A DNA stretch of 64,000 nt. Source: Paenibacillus artemisiicola (GTDB lineage: Bacteria; Bacillota; Bacilli; Paenibacillales; Paenibacillaceae). The notes below the pieces were generated by a model, which searched no databases, was not told where the DNA came from, and saw only the letters and a program-made list of their open reading frames with translations. The stretch lies in assembly GCF_017652985.1 (NCBI RefSeq), contig NZ_JAGGDJ010000007.1, positions 1 through 64,000 on the forward strand, in the 5' to 3' direction. This document shows positions 45,121 through 54,111 of the stretch, one piece after another; within the stretch, counting starts at the first letter, position 1, and each line of letters begins with the position of its first letter. A program made the position numbers and the translations under genes.

Positions 45121-46791
45121 TTAAGCGTGCAACCGCGTAAAGATGGCATACAGGACTTTGGCCGCTTCGTCGCGCTTCAAGTTATCCAGCGGTCTGAGCT
45201 TGCCGTTGCTGCCGCTGACGATCCCTGCCGCGACGAGCTTCGCCGCGCTGTCCGCCGCGTACGCCGCCACCTGCTTCGCGTCGCTGAACGCGGCGAGCGA
45301 GGCTTTCTCCGAAAGCGCCTTGCCCGCGATCGTCAACGCGCGATCCATCAGGGCGATCATTTCCTGCCGGGTAATCTGCGATTTCGGGTTGAACTTGTTG
45401 TCGCCGGATCCGCTGACAAGGCCGACCGCTTTCGCCGTCATGACCGCTTCATAGTAATACGCCGTCGACGGGACGTCGCTGAATCCCGCGCCTTGATTCT
45501 GCGCGTTCACGCCCAGCACGCCCACGAGCAGCTTGGTGAAGTCCGCTCTCGTCATGTTCGCCGCTGGCGCGAACGTCGTTGCCGTCATGCCGGTAATGAT
45601 GTCGCGAACGGCAAGCGCTTCGATCTCGTTCTTCGCCCAAGAGGTTTGAATGTCCGTGAAGCTCTTCCGGGCAAACGCGATGCCGTAGCGGCTGAAATGG
45701 CTGGTCGCGAATTGGATGCTGCCGGTTTGCGCGTTATACGTGCTGTTGGCGACCGCATGCAGTTGGTCCTGGCCGTCGATATAATACACGACCAACTTGT
45801 TGCCGTCCTTCGCCTCGTCCGCCGTCGGCGCGTAAGGAATCGATACGGCCACGGAGACCGCGTCGTTCTTCCACTCGATCGCTTGTCCGTTAACCAAGAA
45901 ATGAAGCTCGAACACCGGATGGTTGCCGACCTGCGTCCGTACCTCGTTCGACAAGAGGGAGACATCCTGCTTCTGCACGACGAGCGTCAGCGTATTGGCA
46001 TTCGCCGCTTGTTCCTTCGTCAGGACGTTGGACGGCAGCTTGAACGTTCCGAACGGCGTCACGATCGCCACCGTCCGCTTCTCCGACGCATCGAGCAGGA
46101 AGTAAGGCAGTTCAACCGACATTTGACCCTTGTCGTCCGGCTTCACTTTGGAGGCGTCGAGGGTAACGACCTTGACGTTATTCTTGTCCGGCTTGGCTTG
46201 GTCCAGCGCGACGAGCGCGTCTTGGCTGTTCAGCACGAACAGGCTGTCGTTAACCGGAGGAGGCGTCGTACCCGTTGAACCGCCCGGGTTCGACGTGCCG
46301 CCTTCATTGCGCGTGACGTGCAGCGCTTTATTCGGCTGCGCGGTTTCGGAGCTGACATAGCCGTCCGTCGTCAGCGCCGTTACTTTCGTTTCCGCAAGGG
46401 TGACGGTCGCCGGGGCGCTGCCCGTATATTCGAACGTGATCGTGGCGGCGTTTATTTTCCCGTTGTATTTATTGGCCAGATCATAGAAACCGAAGTACGT
46501 CACGCCGTTGCTTTCTTTCGGGCCTACTTTGGAGCTGGCGGCCGTCGCGCTGCCGAGGGTGACGGATTGAATCTTGACGCCGTCCAAACGGAGACCGAAT
46601 TCGGCGGTGCTGAACGGGGCGTTATTGTCCAAGAGAATATCGACGGAAAAAGCGTTGGCGTTGCTAGCGACCGCAATGCTCGATTGCGAGAAGTCCACGG
46701 ATTGAATATGTTGATCGGCTGACGCATAGGCAGATGCCTGGAAGCTGAGGCAGCAGATGACCAAGAGTGCGGCTAACCATTTTATTTTCAT
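45121..46791 (-). CDS. Secreted SLH protein with N-terminal cohesin-like module
   Basis: A 556-residue protein. The signal peptide ends near AYASA (residue 25). Residues about 27-158 form a beta-rich module resembling a cohesin (FSVDILLDNNAPFSTAEFGL, then TYFGFYDLANKYNGKI, then ATVTLAETKVTAL). A Gly/Thr/Pro-rich linker (165-180) and a second beta region follow. Three SLH repeats (about 380-550: FTDIQTSWAKNEIEALAVRD, FSDVPSTAYYYEAVMTAKAV and a third) would attach it to the cell-wall polymer. GGGGAG precedes the start. It follows the phosphatase-dockerin gene by 74 bases on the same strand. I infer it could anchor that protein. Confidence 0.85.
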   Translation of the reverse strand: MKIKWLAALLVICCLSFQASAYASADQHIQSVDFSQSSIAVASNANAFSVDILLDNNAPFSTAEFGLRLDGVKIQSVTLGSATAASSKVGPKESNGVTYFGFYDLANKYNGKINAATITFEYTGSAPATVTLAETKVTALTTDGYVSSETAQPNKALHVTRNEGGTSNPGGSTGTTPPPVNDSLFVLNSQDALVALDQAKPDKNNVKVVTLDASKVKPDDKGQMSVELPYFLLDASEKRTVAIVTPFGTFKLPSNVLTKEQAANANTLTLVVQKQDVSLLSNEVRTQVGNHPVFELHFLVNGQAIEWKNDAVSVAVSIPYAPTADEAKDGNKLVVYYIDGQDQLHAVANSTYNAQTGSIQFATSHFSRYGIAFARKSFTDIQTSWAKNEIEALAVRDIITGMTATTFAPAANMTRADFTKLLVGVLGVNAQNQGAGFSDVPSTAYYYEAVMTAKAVGLVSGSGDNKFNPKSQITRQEMIALMDRALTIAGKALSEKASLAAFSDAKQVAAYAADSAAKLVAAGIVSGSNGKLRPLDNLKRDEAAKVLYAIFTRLHA

Positions 46792-46865
46792 GAGTTTAGA
46801 CTCCCCGGTTAGTAAGGAGCAGAAGAAGACGCAAGGTCTTCTCCCGCCCGTTTACTTCCTTAGTA

Positions 46866-49211
46866 TTAGTGTAGGATGTGGTTCATGATCAAGGTTAAGT
46901 CTGCGGTGTCGATCACGCTGTCTTCGACGACGTCGGCCCGCTTTGCTCCCGGCCAATTCGTATCGGCGGAAGTCAGTCTGTAGTACTCGGTCGCGAAGGA
47001 AAGGTCCCCGACGTCCGCTTTGGTGTCTTCGTTCACGTCCACAAGGTCTTTATACGTGCGCATGAGGATCGAGGCCGTCTTATCCTCCGCGTTGTTCAGG
47101 ACTTCCGTGTTGATTCCCTTCGAAGCCGTGGATACTTTGTCCAGCTCGATGTCGGCTTGCAGGAAGCGGTTGAATACGCTGAGCGGTTCCAGCGTCAGCT
47201 TCACGACGTCCGTGTAGCCCTCCGACGTAATCGGCTTCGTGAAGCCCGCGAGGAACCGTACGGTCCCGTTCGTATCGTCGAAGGCTTGGATGTCGTCGTC
47301 CTGGCCGATCAGCTCGGGCGTCAGCAATTTAAACTTCGTGCTGTCATAGCGGAACGTCACGTCCAGCGCGTTCACGTCGTCCGTGTTGCTCAGGGCCAGA
47401 TAGAATTCCGCCTTGTTCGCCAGCTCCGCGATGATCGTGCTCTTCTTCGCGTACACTTTGACGTTCGGCTGATTCGTCACCGTAATCGGAGCGGTATTCG
47501 CTTCGACCGTGGAAACCTTCGCCTTGTGTTTATTCAAGGTGGTGAGGTTGGATTTCGTCAGCTCGACGTTCGTGACGGCGGACTTTTGACCGGTCGGCGC
47601 TTCGAAGGTCAGCTTGATGACGTCCGCGTAATCCACCGTGTGAATCGGATTCGCGAGCGTCGCCTTGATGTTGACTTCTCCCGCCGTGCCGCTGTCGACG
47701 ACGAAGCTGCCCGCGTCCGGCGTCGTCAAGGCGGCTTCCTTGAACTTCGCTTTCGCGCTGTCGAACTTGAACGTCACGTCCAGGTCTTTCACGGCGTTCG
47801 CGTTCTTGATCGCGTAGTACACGCTGGATTTATCTTCCGCTTTGGCGTACACCTTCGCGTCTTCCGGTTTTTTCAGCACGTTGTAGGAGTCGATCTTCGT
47901 GAGGCTGTCGTCCGTCTCGATTTCGTATGTATCGTAGGTGAAGGTCGTCGGGGTTACGGTAACCGTGGAGAACGATGTCTTGCGGTGCTGGATCCGCGCT
48001 TCGGAGTAATATTCCGCTACCGGCGCCAGATCGTAGTATTTACTGCCGCTCGCGGAGTTTGCCGTGAAGTAGGACGTGCCCGTCGGGTTGATGTCGTTGC
48101 CTTCTCCGTCCTTGAATTGCGTCTGAACGTTGTTGTTGTACAGCGGGTACGATCTCGCGTACGAGTGGTCATGACCGGTGAACACCAGATCGATGTCAAG
48201 CTCGTCGATGACCGGCTGCAGATAGAGTCTTCTATCCAGCGAATCGGATTGCGAGTGAGCCGAGCCGGCGCCGTAGATGTCATGATGCAGCGTCACGAAT
48301 CGCCATTTGGTATCCGGATGGTCGGCTACGGCTTGTCTCATGAACACGGCATGGTCCGCGGTGCTGGAGCTGTTGGAGTTCAGTACCATGTACAGCGCGT
48401 CGCCGTACGTATACGAGTAATCGCCGTTCACGATGTCGTTGCCTACTTTTTGACCGCCCAGGGTCGTCAGGTTAGGCACGTTGTAGTGATACTGGTAATT
48501 GATGTTCGTATCGTGATTGCCGACGGTGGTCGCGACCGGAATATTCTTGAGCTGATCGGGACTCAAATACAGATCGTATTGCGCCTCGGACGTTCCCGTG
48601 TCGACCTGGTCGCCGCCGGACATGACGAAGTCGATGTTCGGGAAGTTTTGTTTCGCGATTCGCATGGTTCGTTGCCAGCCGATGCCGTCCGTGGCCGCGT
48701 TGCCGCTCGCGCCGATTTGCGGGTCGCCGACGTACATGAACGTGTAGCTGTCCGGATTCGGCGTCTTGTAATTGGAAGCCGCGCTCCAGTTCGCGTCCGT
48801 GCCGTCTCCGAAACGATACGCGTATTGCGTGTTCGGCTCAAGCCCCGTTGCCGTTACTTTGTTGGAATTGAATCCCGTCACCGCCGCGGAAGTCGTGCCG
48901 CTGAAGGTCAGAATCTTGTCGGCAGCCGGAAAATCGGTCCCGTTGACCAAATCCGACGCTTTCGCCATCTGAACGACGGCGGCGGCCGGATCGACGGAAG
49001 AGTACCAAGCGAAGTTCACTTGCGACACGTCCGAACCCGGGGAAAGCGAAATGGCCTTGGCCGTGTAAGCGGCCTGCGCTTCGACGGCCGCTTGCGCGCC
49101 GTCCGTTCCTTCGCCAAGCGCGCTAGCCGGCAAAATCGATACGGCCAGCATCGAGGATAGGAGCAGCGAACCTATCTTCGTGACTTGCTTTTTCTTGCCT
49201 TTGCTGAACAT
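46866..49211 (-). CDS. Secreted purple-acid-phosphatase-like enzyme with cohesin-like modules and dockerin
   Basis: A 781-residue protein. Signal peptide (about 1-35), then a fibronectin-III-like N-terminal domain (48-150) as in purple acid phosphatases. The metallophosphoesterase domain (about 155-440) keeps all five ligand blocks: YVGDPQIG, SGGDQVDTG, VGNHDTN, TLHHDIYG and TGHDHSYAR. Two cohesin-like modules (about 455-580 and 590-715) follow. The C-terminal 60 residues match a type I dockerin: DVNEDTKADVGDL and DVVEDSVIDTADL are duplicated calcium loops with partly changed residues. It should cleave phosphate esters outside the cell. The next gene downstream encodes an SLH protein with a cohesin-like module. 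Confidence 0.87.
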   Translation of the reverse strand: MFSKGKKKQVTKIGSLLLSSMLAVSILPASALGEGTDGAQAAVEAQAAYTAKAISLSPGSDVSQVNFAWYSSVDPAAAVVQMAKASDLVNGTDFPAADKILTFSGTTSAAVTGFNSNKVTATGLEPNTQYAYRFGDGTDANWSAASNYKTPNPDSYTFMYVGDPQIGASGNAATDGIGWQRTMRIAKQNFPNIDFVMSGGDQVDTGTSEAQYDLYLSPDQLKNIPVATTVGNHDTNINYQYHYNVPNLTTLGGQKVGNDIVNGDYSYTYGDALYMVLNSNSSSTADHAVFMRQAVADHPDTKWRFVTLHHDIYGAGSAHSQSDSLDRRLYLQPVIDELDIDLVFTGHDHSYARSYPLYNNNVQTQFKDGEGNDINPTGTSYFTANSASGSKYYDLAPVAEYYSEARIQHRKTSFSTVTVTPTTFTYDTYEIETDDSLTKIDSYNVLKKPEDAKVYAKAEDKSSVYYAIKNANAVKDLDVTFKFDSAKAKFKEAALTTPDAGSFVVDSGTAGEVNIKATLANPIHTVDYADVIKLTFEAPTGQKSAVTNVELTKSNLTTLNKHKAKVSTVEANTAPITVTNQPNVKVYAKKSTIIAELANKAEFYLALSNTDDVNALDVTFRYDSTKFKLLTPELIGQDDDIQAFDDTNGTVRFLAGFTKPITSEGYTDVVKLTLEPLSVFNRFLQADIELDKVSTASKGINTEVLNNAEDKTASILMRTYKDLVDVNEDTKADVGDLSFATEYYRLTSADTNWPGAKRADVVEDSVIDTADLTLIMNHILH

Positions 49212-49543
49212 TGAGATACCAACACTCCCCTTACCCTATTTTGCGGACTCGATGAGCCCGACGATTAAAGTGTAAGGTCGAACTGTTAAATCGCTTTCTG
49301 CATGAAGTGTAACTTATGTAAATTATTGTATATTTCTGCGATAATAAGGCAGTAGTTCGGGCGTAAAGGCTTTGCCCCGCGGGTTCGGTTTTTCGTCTCT
49401 CGCTAGGCCAGACTAGGCTTGGAATTCAGGCTGCCGGCTTACGAAAATAACATATTTGAGCTCCTTGTGCATTTTCAGCCAATACGATAGATTGGGTAGT
49501 GTATTTGAGCCGTTCGCGCATTCTATTCATTCGGAGGTAGCCT
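49212..49543. other. Divergent intergenic region, 332 bases
   Basis: It separates the phosphatase gene from the YibE/F gene. The middle part (49265-49345) is AT-rich and holds TTACAC/TTTACA-like words on the minus strand near 49308-49322, but without the 11-bp period of a Pho box. No gene is supported. Confidence 0.5.
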
Positions 49544-50743
49544 ATGAAATTATCGAAGACGACGACCAGAACGGCGCTCTCCCTGCTGGCCCTGCTGATC
49601 ATCTGCGTTTCCATTTATGCGTTCCACCGGGCACCCGAGGTGAAATATCTCCAGTCGGGCGTCGCGGATTCCAAATACGAAACGGCAAAAGTATTGAAGA
49701 TCGTCGACGAGCAATTGGAACAAAGCCCCGATCAGCTCAATCTTCGAACCGGCACGCAGCAGCTGGAGGTGAAGATTCTGTCCGGCGAGCATAAGGGCGA
49801 AGTGCGTTCGGTCACGAATTATGTCAGCTTGTACAACCACAATATATTCAAAGCCGGCTCGACGGCCGTCGTCAACGTGGATACGGCTTCGACGAAGGAA
49901 TACGAGGTTTTCGTCTACAGCAACTATAAAGCTCCCGTCATCCTCGGGTTGGTCCTGCTGTTCTTTGCGGCGCTTTGGGCGGTCGGAGGCAAAAAAGGAC
50001 TGCTCTCCGTCCTCGGCATCATCTTCACGTTCGCATGCATCGTCTATTTGTTCATCCCCATGATTTATCGCGGGTATTCTCCGATTCTGGCGGCCGTGCT
50101 GATCGTCATTCTCGCTACGTTCGTCACGCTCGTGCTCTTAAACGGGTGGAGCTCGAAGACCTGGTCCGCGATCGTCGGCACGATGATCGGCGTGACGGTG
50201 GCCGGCCTCATCGCCTATATTGCCGGAAACATGGCGCATATTACGGGGTATAACATCGATAGCGGAGAGTCGCTCGTGACTATCTCGCACAACACCGGGT
50301 TGCAGTTGAAGGATCTGCTGTTCGCGGGCATTCTGCTCGCTTCGTTGGGCGCGATGATGGACGTCAGCATCTCGATCGCGGCAGCCGTTCACGAGGTGTA
50401 TCTCGCCAGCCCGAATATCGGCAAGAAAGCCTTATATCTCGCCGGCCTTAATGTCGGACGCGACATGATGGGCACGATGGCATCCACCCTTATCCTGGCG
50501 TTCACGGGCAGCGCGCTCAGTTCGCTCATTATCATCTACGCGCTGCGAACGTCCATTGCCCAAATGCTGAACATGAATCTGATCGGCATTGAAGTCATCC
50601 TGGGCATGAGCGGGTGCATCGGCATCGTGCTCCTCGTGCCTGCCGTCGCGTTCGTGTCCTCCCGCATTATTCCAAAGTACGAGAAGCTCCCGGCCGCGGT
50701 TACGCCCGGCGCCGAGAAGCTTCAAGTGAGCGGGCAGCTTTAA
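49544..50743 (+). CDS. YibE/F-family membrane protein
   Basis: A 399-residue protein with a first membrane span at 9-30, an extracytoplasmic domain (30-125), then seven or eight spans. Family traits are VGGKKGLLSVLGIIFTFACI, NGWSSKTWSAIVGTMIGV and the block ASLGAMMDVSISIAAAVHEV, the most conserved part. Its role is unknown; related proteins occur near nucleotide or amino acid transport genes. CGGAGG lies upstream of the ATG. It is the only plus-strand gene in this part of the window, divergent from the secreted phosphatase. Confidence 0.9.
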   Translation: MKLSKTTTRTALSLLALLIICVSIYAFHRAPEVKYLQSGVADSKYETAKVLKIVDEQLEQSPDQLNLRTGTQQLEVKILSGEHKGEVRSVTNYVSLYNHNIFKAGSTAVVNVDTASTKEYEVFVYSNYKAPVILGLVLLFFAALWAVGGKKGLLSVLGIIFTFACIVYLFIPMIYRGYSPILAAVLIVILATFVTLVLLNGWSSKTWSAIVGTMIGVTVAGLIAYIAGNMAHITGYNIDSGESLVTISHNTGLQLKDLLFAGILLASLGAMMDVSISIAAAVHEVYLASPNIGKKALYLAGLNVGRDMMGTMASTLILAFTGSALSSLIIIYALRTSIAQMLNMNLIGIEVILGMSGCIGIVLLVPAVAFVSSRIIPKYEKLPAAVTPGAEKLQVSGQL

Positions 50744-50828
50744 ACGGACCGGGCAGCATGCATAACCGGACACCATATCAATGGAGCAACTTTATTCAAC
50801 CGGCTAACCGGCCAACTTCAAACCATGC

Positions 50829-50867
50829 AAAAAAGGAACACGTCGACTTCATGACTTGTTCCTTTTT
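50829..50867. terminator. Terminator between converging genes
   Basis: AAAAAGGAACA and TGTTCCTTTTT pair around a 16-base loop. The core GGAACA-CGTCGAC and ATGACTTGTTCC is shared with the hairpin at 45047. Confidence 0.88.
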
Positions 50868-50966
50868 CATGCGGTTATTGGCGGTGCCGATTCCAAGCGA
50901 GCAGTCCCTGCAAGGCGCCAGCCGAATCGCTCGGGCCGCGGGATGCCCGTCAGGCATGGGCCTCTC

Positions 50967-51911
50967 TTACAGCTTGACGGCCGGCTTGACCGTGAACGTG
51001 CCGGCCTTGCCTTTGCCGTCGACTTCGATCGCATACTCGCCGGGCTGCGGATTGTTGAGCAGGAAGATGTTTGGGCCCGGCTTCACGTCGGCGCTGAAGT
51101 TCAGATCCTTGGACACGATCTTGAGCCCGCTGCCGGCGCTCGCCTTGACGTTGAACACGACCTTGATCATGGCGTTCGCCTGAAATTCGGTCACCTTCGG
51201 CGCGAAGCCGGCACCGGTGACGTCGATCGTGGCGACCTGCATGTCGTTCGCGTCGTCCATCGCGGCGACCTGCGTCTGCGGCTGGCCGATGCCGCCGAGC
51301 TGCAGGCGGTCCTGCAGCAGCAGGGCGCCGGCGAACAGCGCCACGGCGCAGGCGCCGAGGACGATGCTGCCGCGGTAGGACGGCTTGGCGGCCGCTGCGG
51401 TGACAGCGCCGGTCTTCGCGCGGCGGCCGGCCTGGTTGGCAGCGGCGCGGCGGCGGGCCTTGCCGGCCGCCGCGGTGCCGCGCTCGGCGGGCGCCTGATC
51501 CGCCGCGCGCTGAATGAGGAAGGCGCAGCCGGCGAACAGCAGCGCCGTCACGAGGACGACCGTGCCGGAGCCGAAGAACAGGCTTCCGAGCACCGTGCCG
51601 GCTAGGCCGGCAAGCACGCCGGCGAGCCCGCCGGTCACGGCCGAAGGCGCGCCGTACGCCGCGCCGCCCGTGGCGCCGGCAACCGCGCCGAACAGCGCCG
51701 CGAGTCCCAGAAGCGCGGCGAGCCGCAGGTCGAAGGACTGCGCCAGGATGGCGCCGAAGGCGAGTCCCGCCGCGACAGCGGACAGAACCGCCTCGCGCAG
51801 TCCGGCGCGCCGCGGCCTTACGGTTCGTTTTTGATAGCCGAGGAAGTTGAAGTACAGTTCGATCAGCCCGACCACCAGCAGGCTCCCCGCGTTAAACAGC
51901 ATGGCATTCAT
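50967..51911 (-). CDS. Membrane protein with C-terminal cupredoxin-like domain
   Basis: A 314-residue protein. Four or five hydrophobic spans (1-130) rich in Gly and Ala are followed by a basic linker (about 140-170), one more span (about 180-200), and an extracytoplasmic domain (215-314) with a cupredoxin-like strand pattern (VTGAGFAPKVTEFQANAMIK, NPQPGEYAIEV). The usual copper ligands (His, Cys, Met) cannot be found, so it is probably not an electron carrier. It is the last gene in the operon with the YcgR/YcgQ-like pair and a HupE-like protein, and so may share their metal or surface function. Confidence 0.75.
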   Translation of the reverse strand: MNAMLFNAGSLLVVGLIELYFNFLGYQKRTVRPRRAGLREAVLSAVAAGLAFGAILAQSFDLRLAALLGLAALFGAVAGATGGAAYGAPSAVTGGLAGVLAGLAGTVLGSLFFGSGTVVLVTALLFAGCAFLIQRAADQAPAERGTAAAGKARRRAAANQAGRRAKTGAVTAAAAKPSYRGSIVLGACAVALFAGALLLQDRLQLGGIGQPQTQVAAMDDANDMQVATIDVTGAGFAPKVTEFQANAMIKVVFNVKASAGSGLKIVSKDLNFSADVKPGPNIFLLNNPQPGEYAIEVDGKGKAGTFTVKPAVKL

Positions 51912-52028
51912 CTCTCCGTCCCGTTTCGAAATTCTCGCCGGAACGGCCGATTTCCGTGTCCCGTTTCCATTCCGTTTTCACTTCGGTTATTTGGTTCCGA
52001 TGCAAGGGTTCGCATGACTTGCAAGCAC

Positions 52029-52967
52029 TCACTTCAATTTCTTGCCGAAGTCCCAGTCCGGGTACACGTACGGGATTTCCGGCGCCGACGCCGGCTCCGC
52101 GCTTTCGATCATCAGCTTGACGACCTTCTGCTCGTGGTAGGTCGCGGTCGCCAGCGTGCCGGTCAGCGTCACCCACGAGTCGTTGGCGTAGCCCCCCGCG
52201 TTGTCCGCTTCGGCGATAATGCCGTACGGCGAAATATCCGCGATGCAGTGCGTCATGGCCATACGGCCGATAATGAGCTGATTGGCCGCCAGCCCGTCCT
52301 CCCGGTAGACGAACCCGCGGATTTGCAGCTTCTTCCCCTGGAAATTGTCGGCGAACGTATTCATCGCCTGCAGTTTCTCGATGAACCATTCGTCGCTCAT
52401 CGCGATCGTATCCTGCTTGTACAGCAGCATGCCGAGCTTGGCGTAATCCCGGTTATACGTATCCGAGCGGAAGAGCTGCTTCAGGTCGGGATCCTCGGTC
52501 CCGTCCAGCCGCGCCAGATCCGCCGGCATGCCGCTCCCGGTGAAGACGCCGAGGTTCATCCCCTTGTTGTGCGCGAGCGACCCGGCGAACGCTTCGTTCG
52601 GCAGCAGCAGTCCGAGCAGCAGCGGCAGAACGAACAGACCGTATACCAGCACGTTCTTCACGGGACCGCCTGCGGGCTCGTGGCTGTGCCCATGGTCGTC
52701 GTGGCTGTGCCCATGGTCGTCGTGGCCGTGGCCGCAGTCCCAGGCTGCCGCGGGCGCCCGGAAGGAGCGGATCAGCAGGTACAGCTGGCCGAGCATGAAG
52801 AGCGCCATGCAGCCGGCGGCGAGATCGACGTATTTGACGAGCTGCGGCGCGATGAAGAGCAGAATTTGCCCGGTGGCCGACAGATAGGCGACGTAGGCGG
52901 TCAGCCCGAGCAGAATCGCCAGTCGGACGACATGATGCAGCAGCGGCGCGATTCGGCTCGCGTTCAT
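52029..52967 (-). CDS. ycgQ: YcgQ-like membrane protein (UPF0703)
   Basis: A 312-residue membrane protein. Two spans (about 10-75) are followed by a His/Asp-rich loop of about 30 residues (DCGHGHDDHGHSHDDHGHSH), a third span, and a soluble part with the family motifs FVYREDG and RMAMTHCIADISPYG, ending in PYVYPDWDFGKKLK. In B. subtilis ycgQ follows ycgR and the two products are thought to form one membrane complex. The loop could bind zinc, nickel or cobalt. The start at 52967 follows GAGAGGAAG and lies 14 bases downstream of the ycgR-like stop. Confidence 0.88.
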   Translation of the reverse strand: MNASRIAPLLHHVVRLAILLGLTAYVAYLSATGQILLFIAPQLVKYVDLAAGCMALFMLGQLYLLIRSFRAPAAAWDCGHGHDDHGHSHDDHGHSHEPAGGPVKNVLVYGLFVLPLLLGLLLPNEAFAGSLAHNKGMNLGVFTGSGMPADLARLDGTEDPDLKQLFRSDTYNRDYAKLGMLLYKQDTIAMSDEWFIEKLQAMNTFADNFQGKKLQIRGFVYREDGLAANQLIIGRMAMTHCIADISPYGIIAEADNAGGYANDSWVTLTGTLATATYHEQKVVKLMIESAEPASAPEIPYVYPDWDFGKKLK

Positions 52968-52981
52968 GGCACGACTTCCTC

Positions 52982-54097
52982 TCATGGCAATACGAATTGG
53001 CCGAGCGCCCACGTGCCGGCATAGACGAATCCGGCGGCGAGCGCGGCGTAGAGCAGCACGAAGCGGGTTTTGAACACCGCGGTCATCATCAGCAGCCCTT
53101 TCAGGTTCAGCATCGGGCCGAGCACCATGAACGCGACGAGCGCGCCGGACGCGAAGGTCGTCGTGAACGACTGCGCGACGAACGCGTCCGACGTCGAGCA
53201 GAGCGACAGCAGGAAGCCCAGCCCCATCATGATGAGGTTCGAGCCAGCCGGGCCGTGTCCGAGCGCTTCCAGGCTGCTCCGCGTCACGAAGGCCTGCAGC
53301 ACGCCCACGAGCAGCGCGCCGATTATGAGGTATTTGCCCATCGAGAAAAACTCGCCGATCGCGTGGCTCATGGCGTCCGTCAGCTTGTTCAGGCTCCGGG
53401 CGGCCAGGCTGCGGGGAGGGGCCGCTTCATGCGCATGGTTGTGATGATGGTCGTGCGCGTGAGGATGGTCGTGGTCGTGGTGATGGTCGTGCGCGCGGTC
53501 ATGGTCGTGTCCGTGATCGCGCTTGCCGCCCGGCACCGGCTTCAACTGATCGGTCTTCACGAACCGGTGCACGATCAGGCCGATGACGACCGCCGTCAGG
53601 AACGCGAGTCCCATCCGCGACCAGACGATCTCCGGCTTGCCCCGGAACGCCGTGAGCGTGGACCAGAAGACGATCGGATTCAAGATCGGGCCCACGACCA
53701 GAAACGTCGTCGCGGCGTACAAGGGCATGCCCTTCGCGATCAGCCTGCGAATCGCCGGCACCATGCCGCATTCGCAGATCGGGAAAATAATGCCGATGAA
53801 GCTGGCCGCGACGATGCCGAGCAGCGGATTCCGCGGAATGAGCCGGCGGATCGTCCGCTCGGGCACGAATACCTCGAGCAGCGCCGAGACGATGACGCCG
53901 ACGAGAATGAACGGCAGCGCCTCGATGATGACGCTGATGAACATCATCTTGATGATTTGCAGCTTTTGGTTCTGGAACACGGCGCCGGGCGACAGCTTCG
54001 AGAGCAAATACAGCGCGACGATGATCGCGACGGAGGCGGCGATGACGGCATTGCCGCTCCCCCGCCGCGGCTTGGCGGCCGTTACGGTCGTTTGCAT
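52982..54097 (-). CDS. ycgR: YcgR-like permease (UPF0718, ArsP/DUF318 type)
   Basis: A 371-residue permease with about eight membrane spans in two repeats. The conserved pattern FPICECGMVPAIRRL near residue 110 and its second-half match LLSLCSTSDAFVAQSF contain the family's Cys residues. The cytoplasmic loop (about 180-240) carries HDHDRAHDHHHDHDHPHAHD, a strong metal-binding segment. It pairs with the YcgQ-like protein. The ribosome site AGGAGGAAG overlaps the stop codon of the upstream HupE-like gene, so these genes form one operon. The transported substance is unproven; a divalent metal is suggested. Confidence 0.9.
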   Translation of the reverse strand: MQTTVTAAKPRRGSGNAVIAASVAIIVALYLLSKLSPGAVFQNQKLQIIKMMFISVIIEALPFILVGVIVSALLEVFVPERTIRRLIPRNPLLGIVAASFIGIIFPICECGMVPAIRRLIAKGMPLYAATTFLVVGPILNPIVFWSTLTAFRGKPEIVWSRMGLAFLTAVVIGLIVHRFVKTDQLKPVPGGKRDHGHDHDRAHDHHHDHDHPHAHDHHHNHAHEAAPPRSLAARSLNKLTDAMSHAIGEFFSMGKYLIIGALLVGVLQAFVTRSSLEALGHGPAGSNLIMMGLGFLLSLCSTSDAFVAQSFTTTFASGALVAFMVLGPMLNLKGLLMMTAVFKTRFVLLYAALAAGFVYAGTWALGQFVLP

Positions 54098-54111
54098 GAC
54101 GATTCTTCCTC

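Noticed and set aside
47157..49160. A 667-codon plus-strand frame opposite the phosphatase gene
   Set aside because: Low-complexity Arg/Val translation; the minus strand has all five metallophosphoesterase motifs.
49265..49345. Pho box upstream of the secreted phosphatase gene
   Set aside because: TTTACA and TTACAC occur, but their spacing (9 bases) does not fit the 11-bp period of PhoP sites. Phosphate control remains possible but is not shown.
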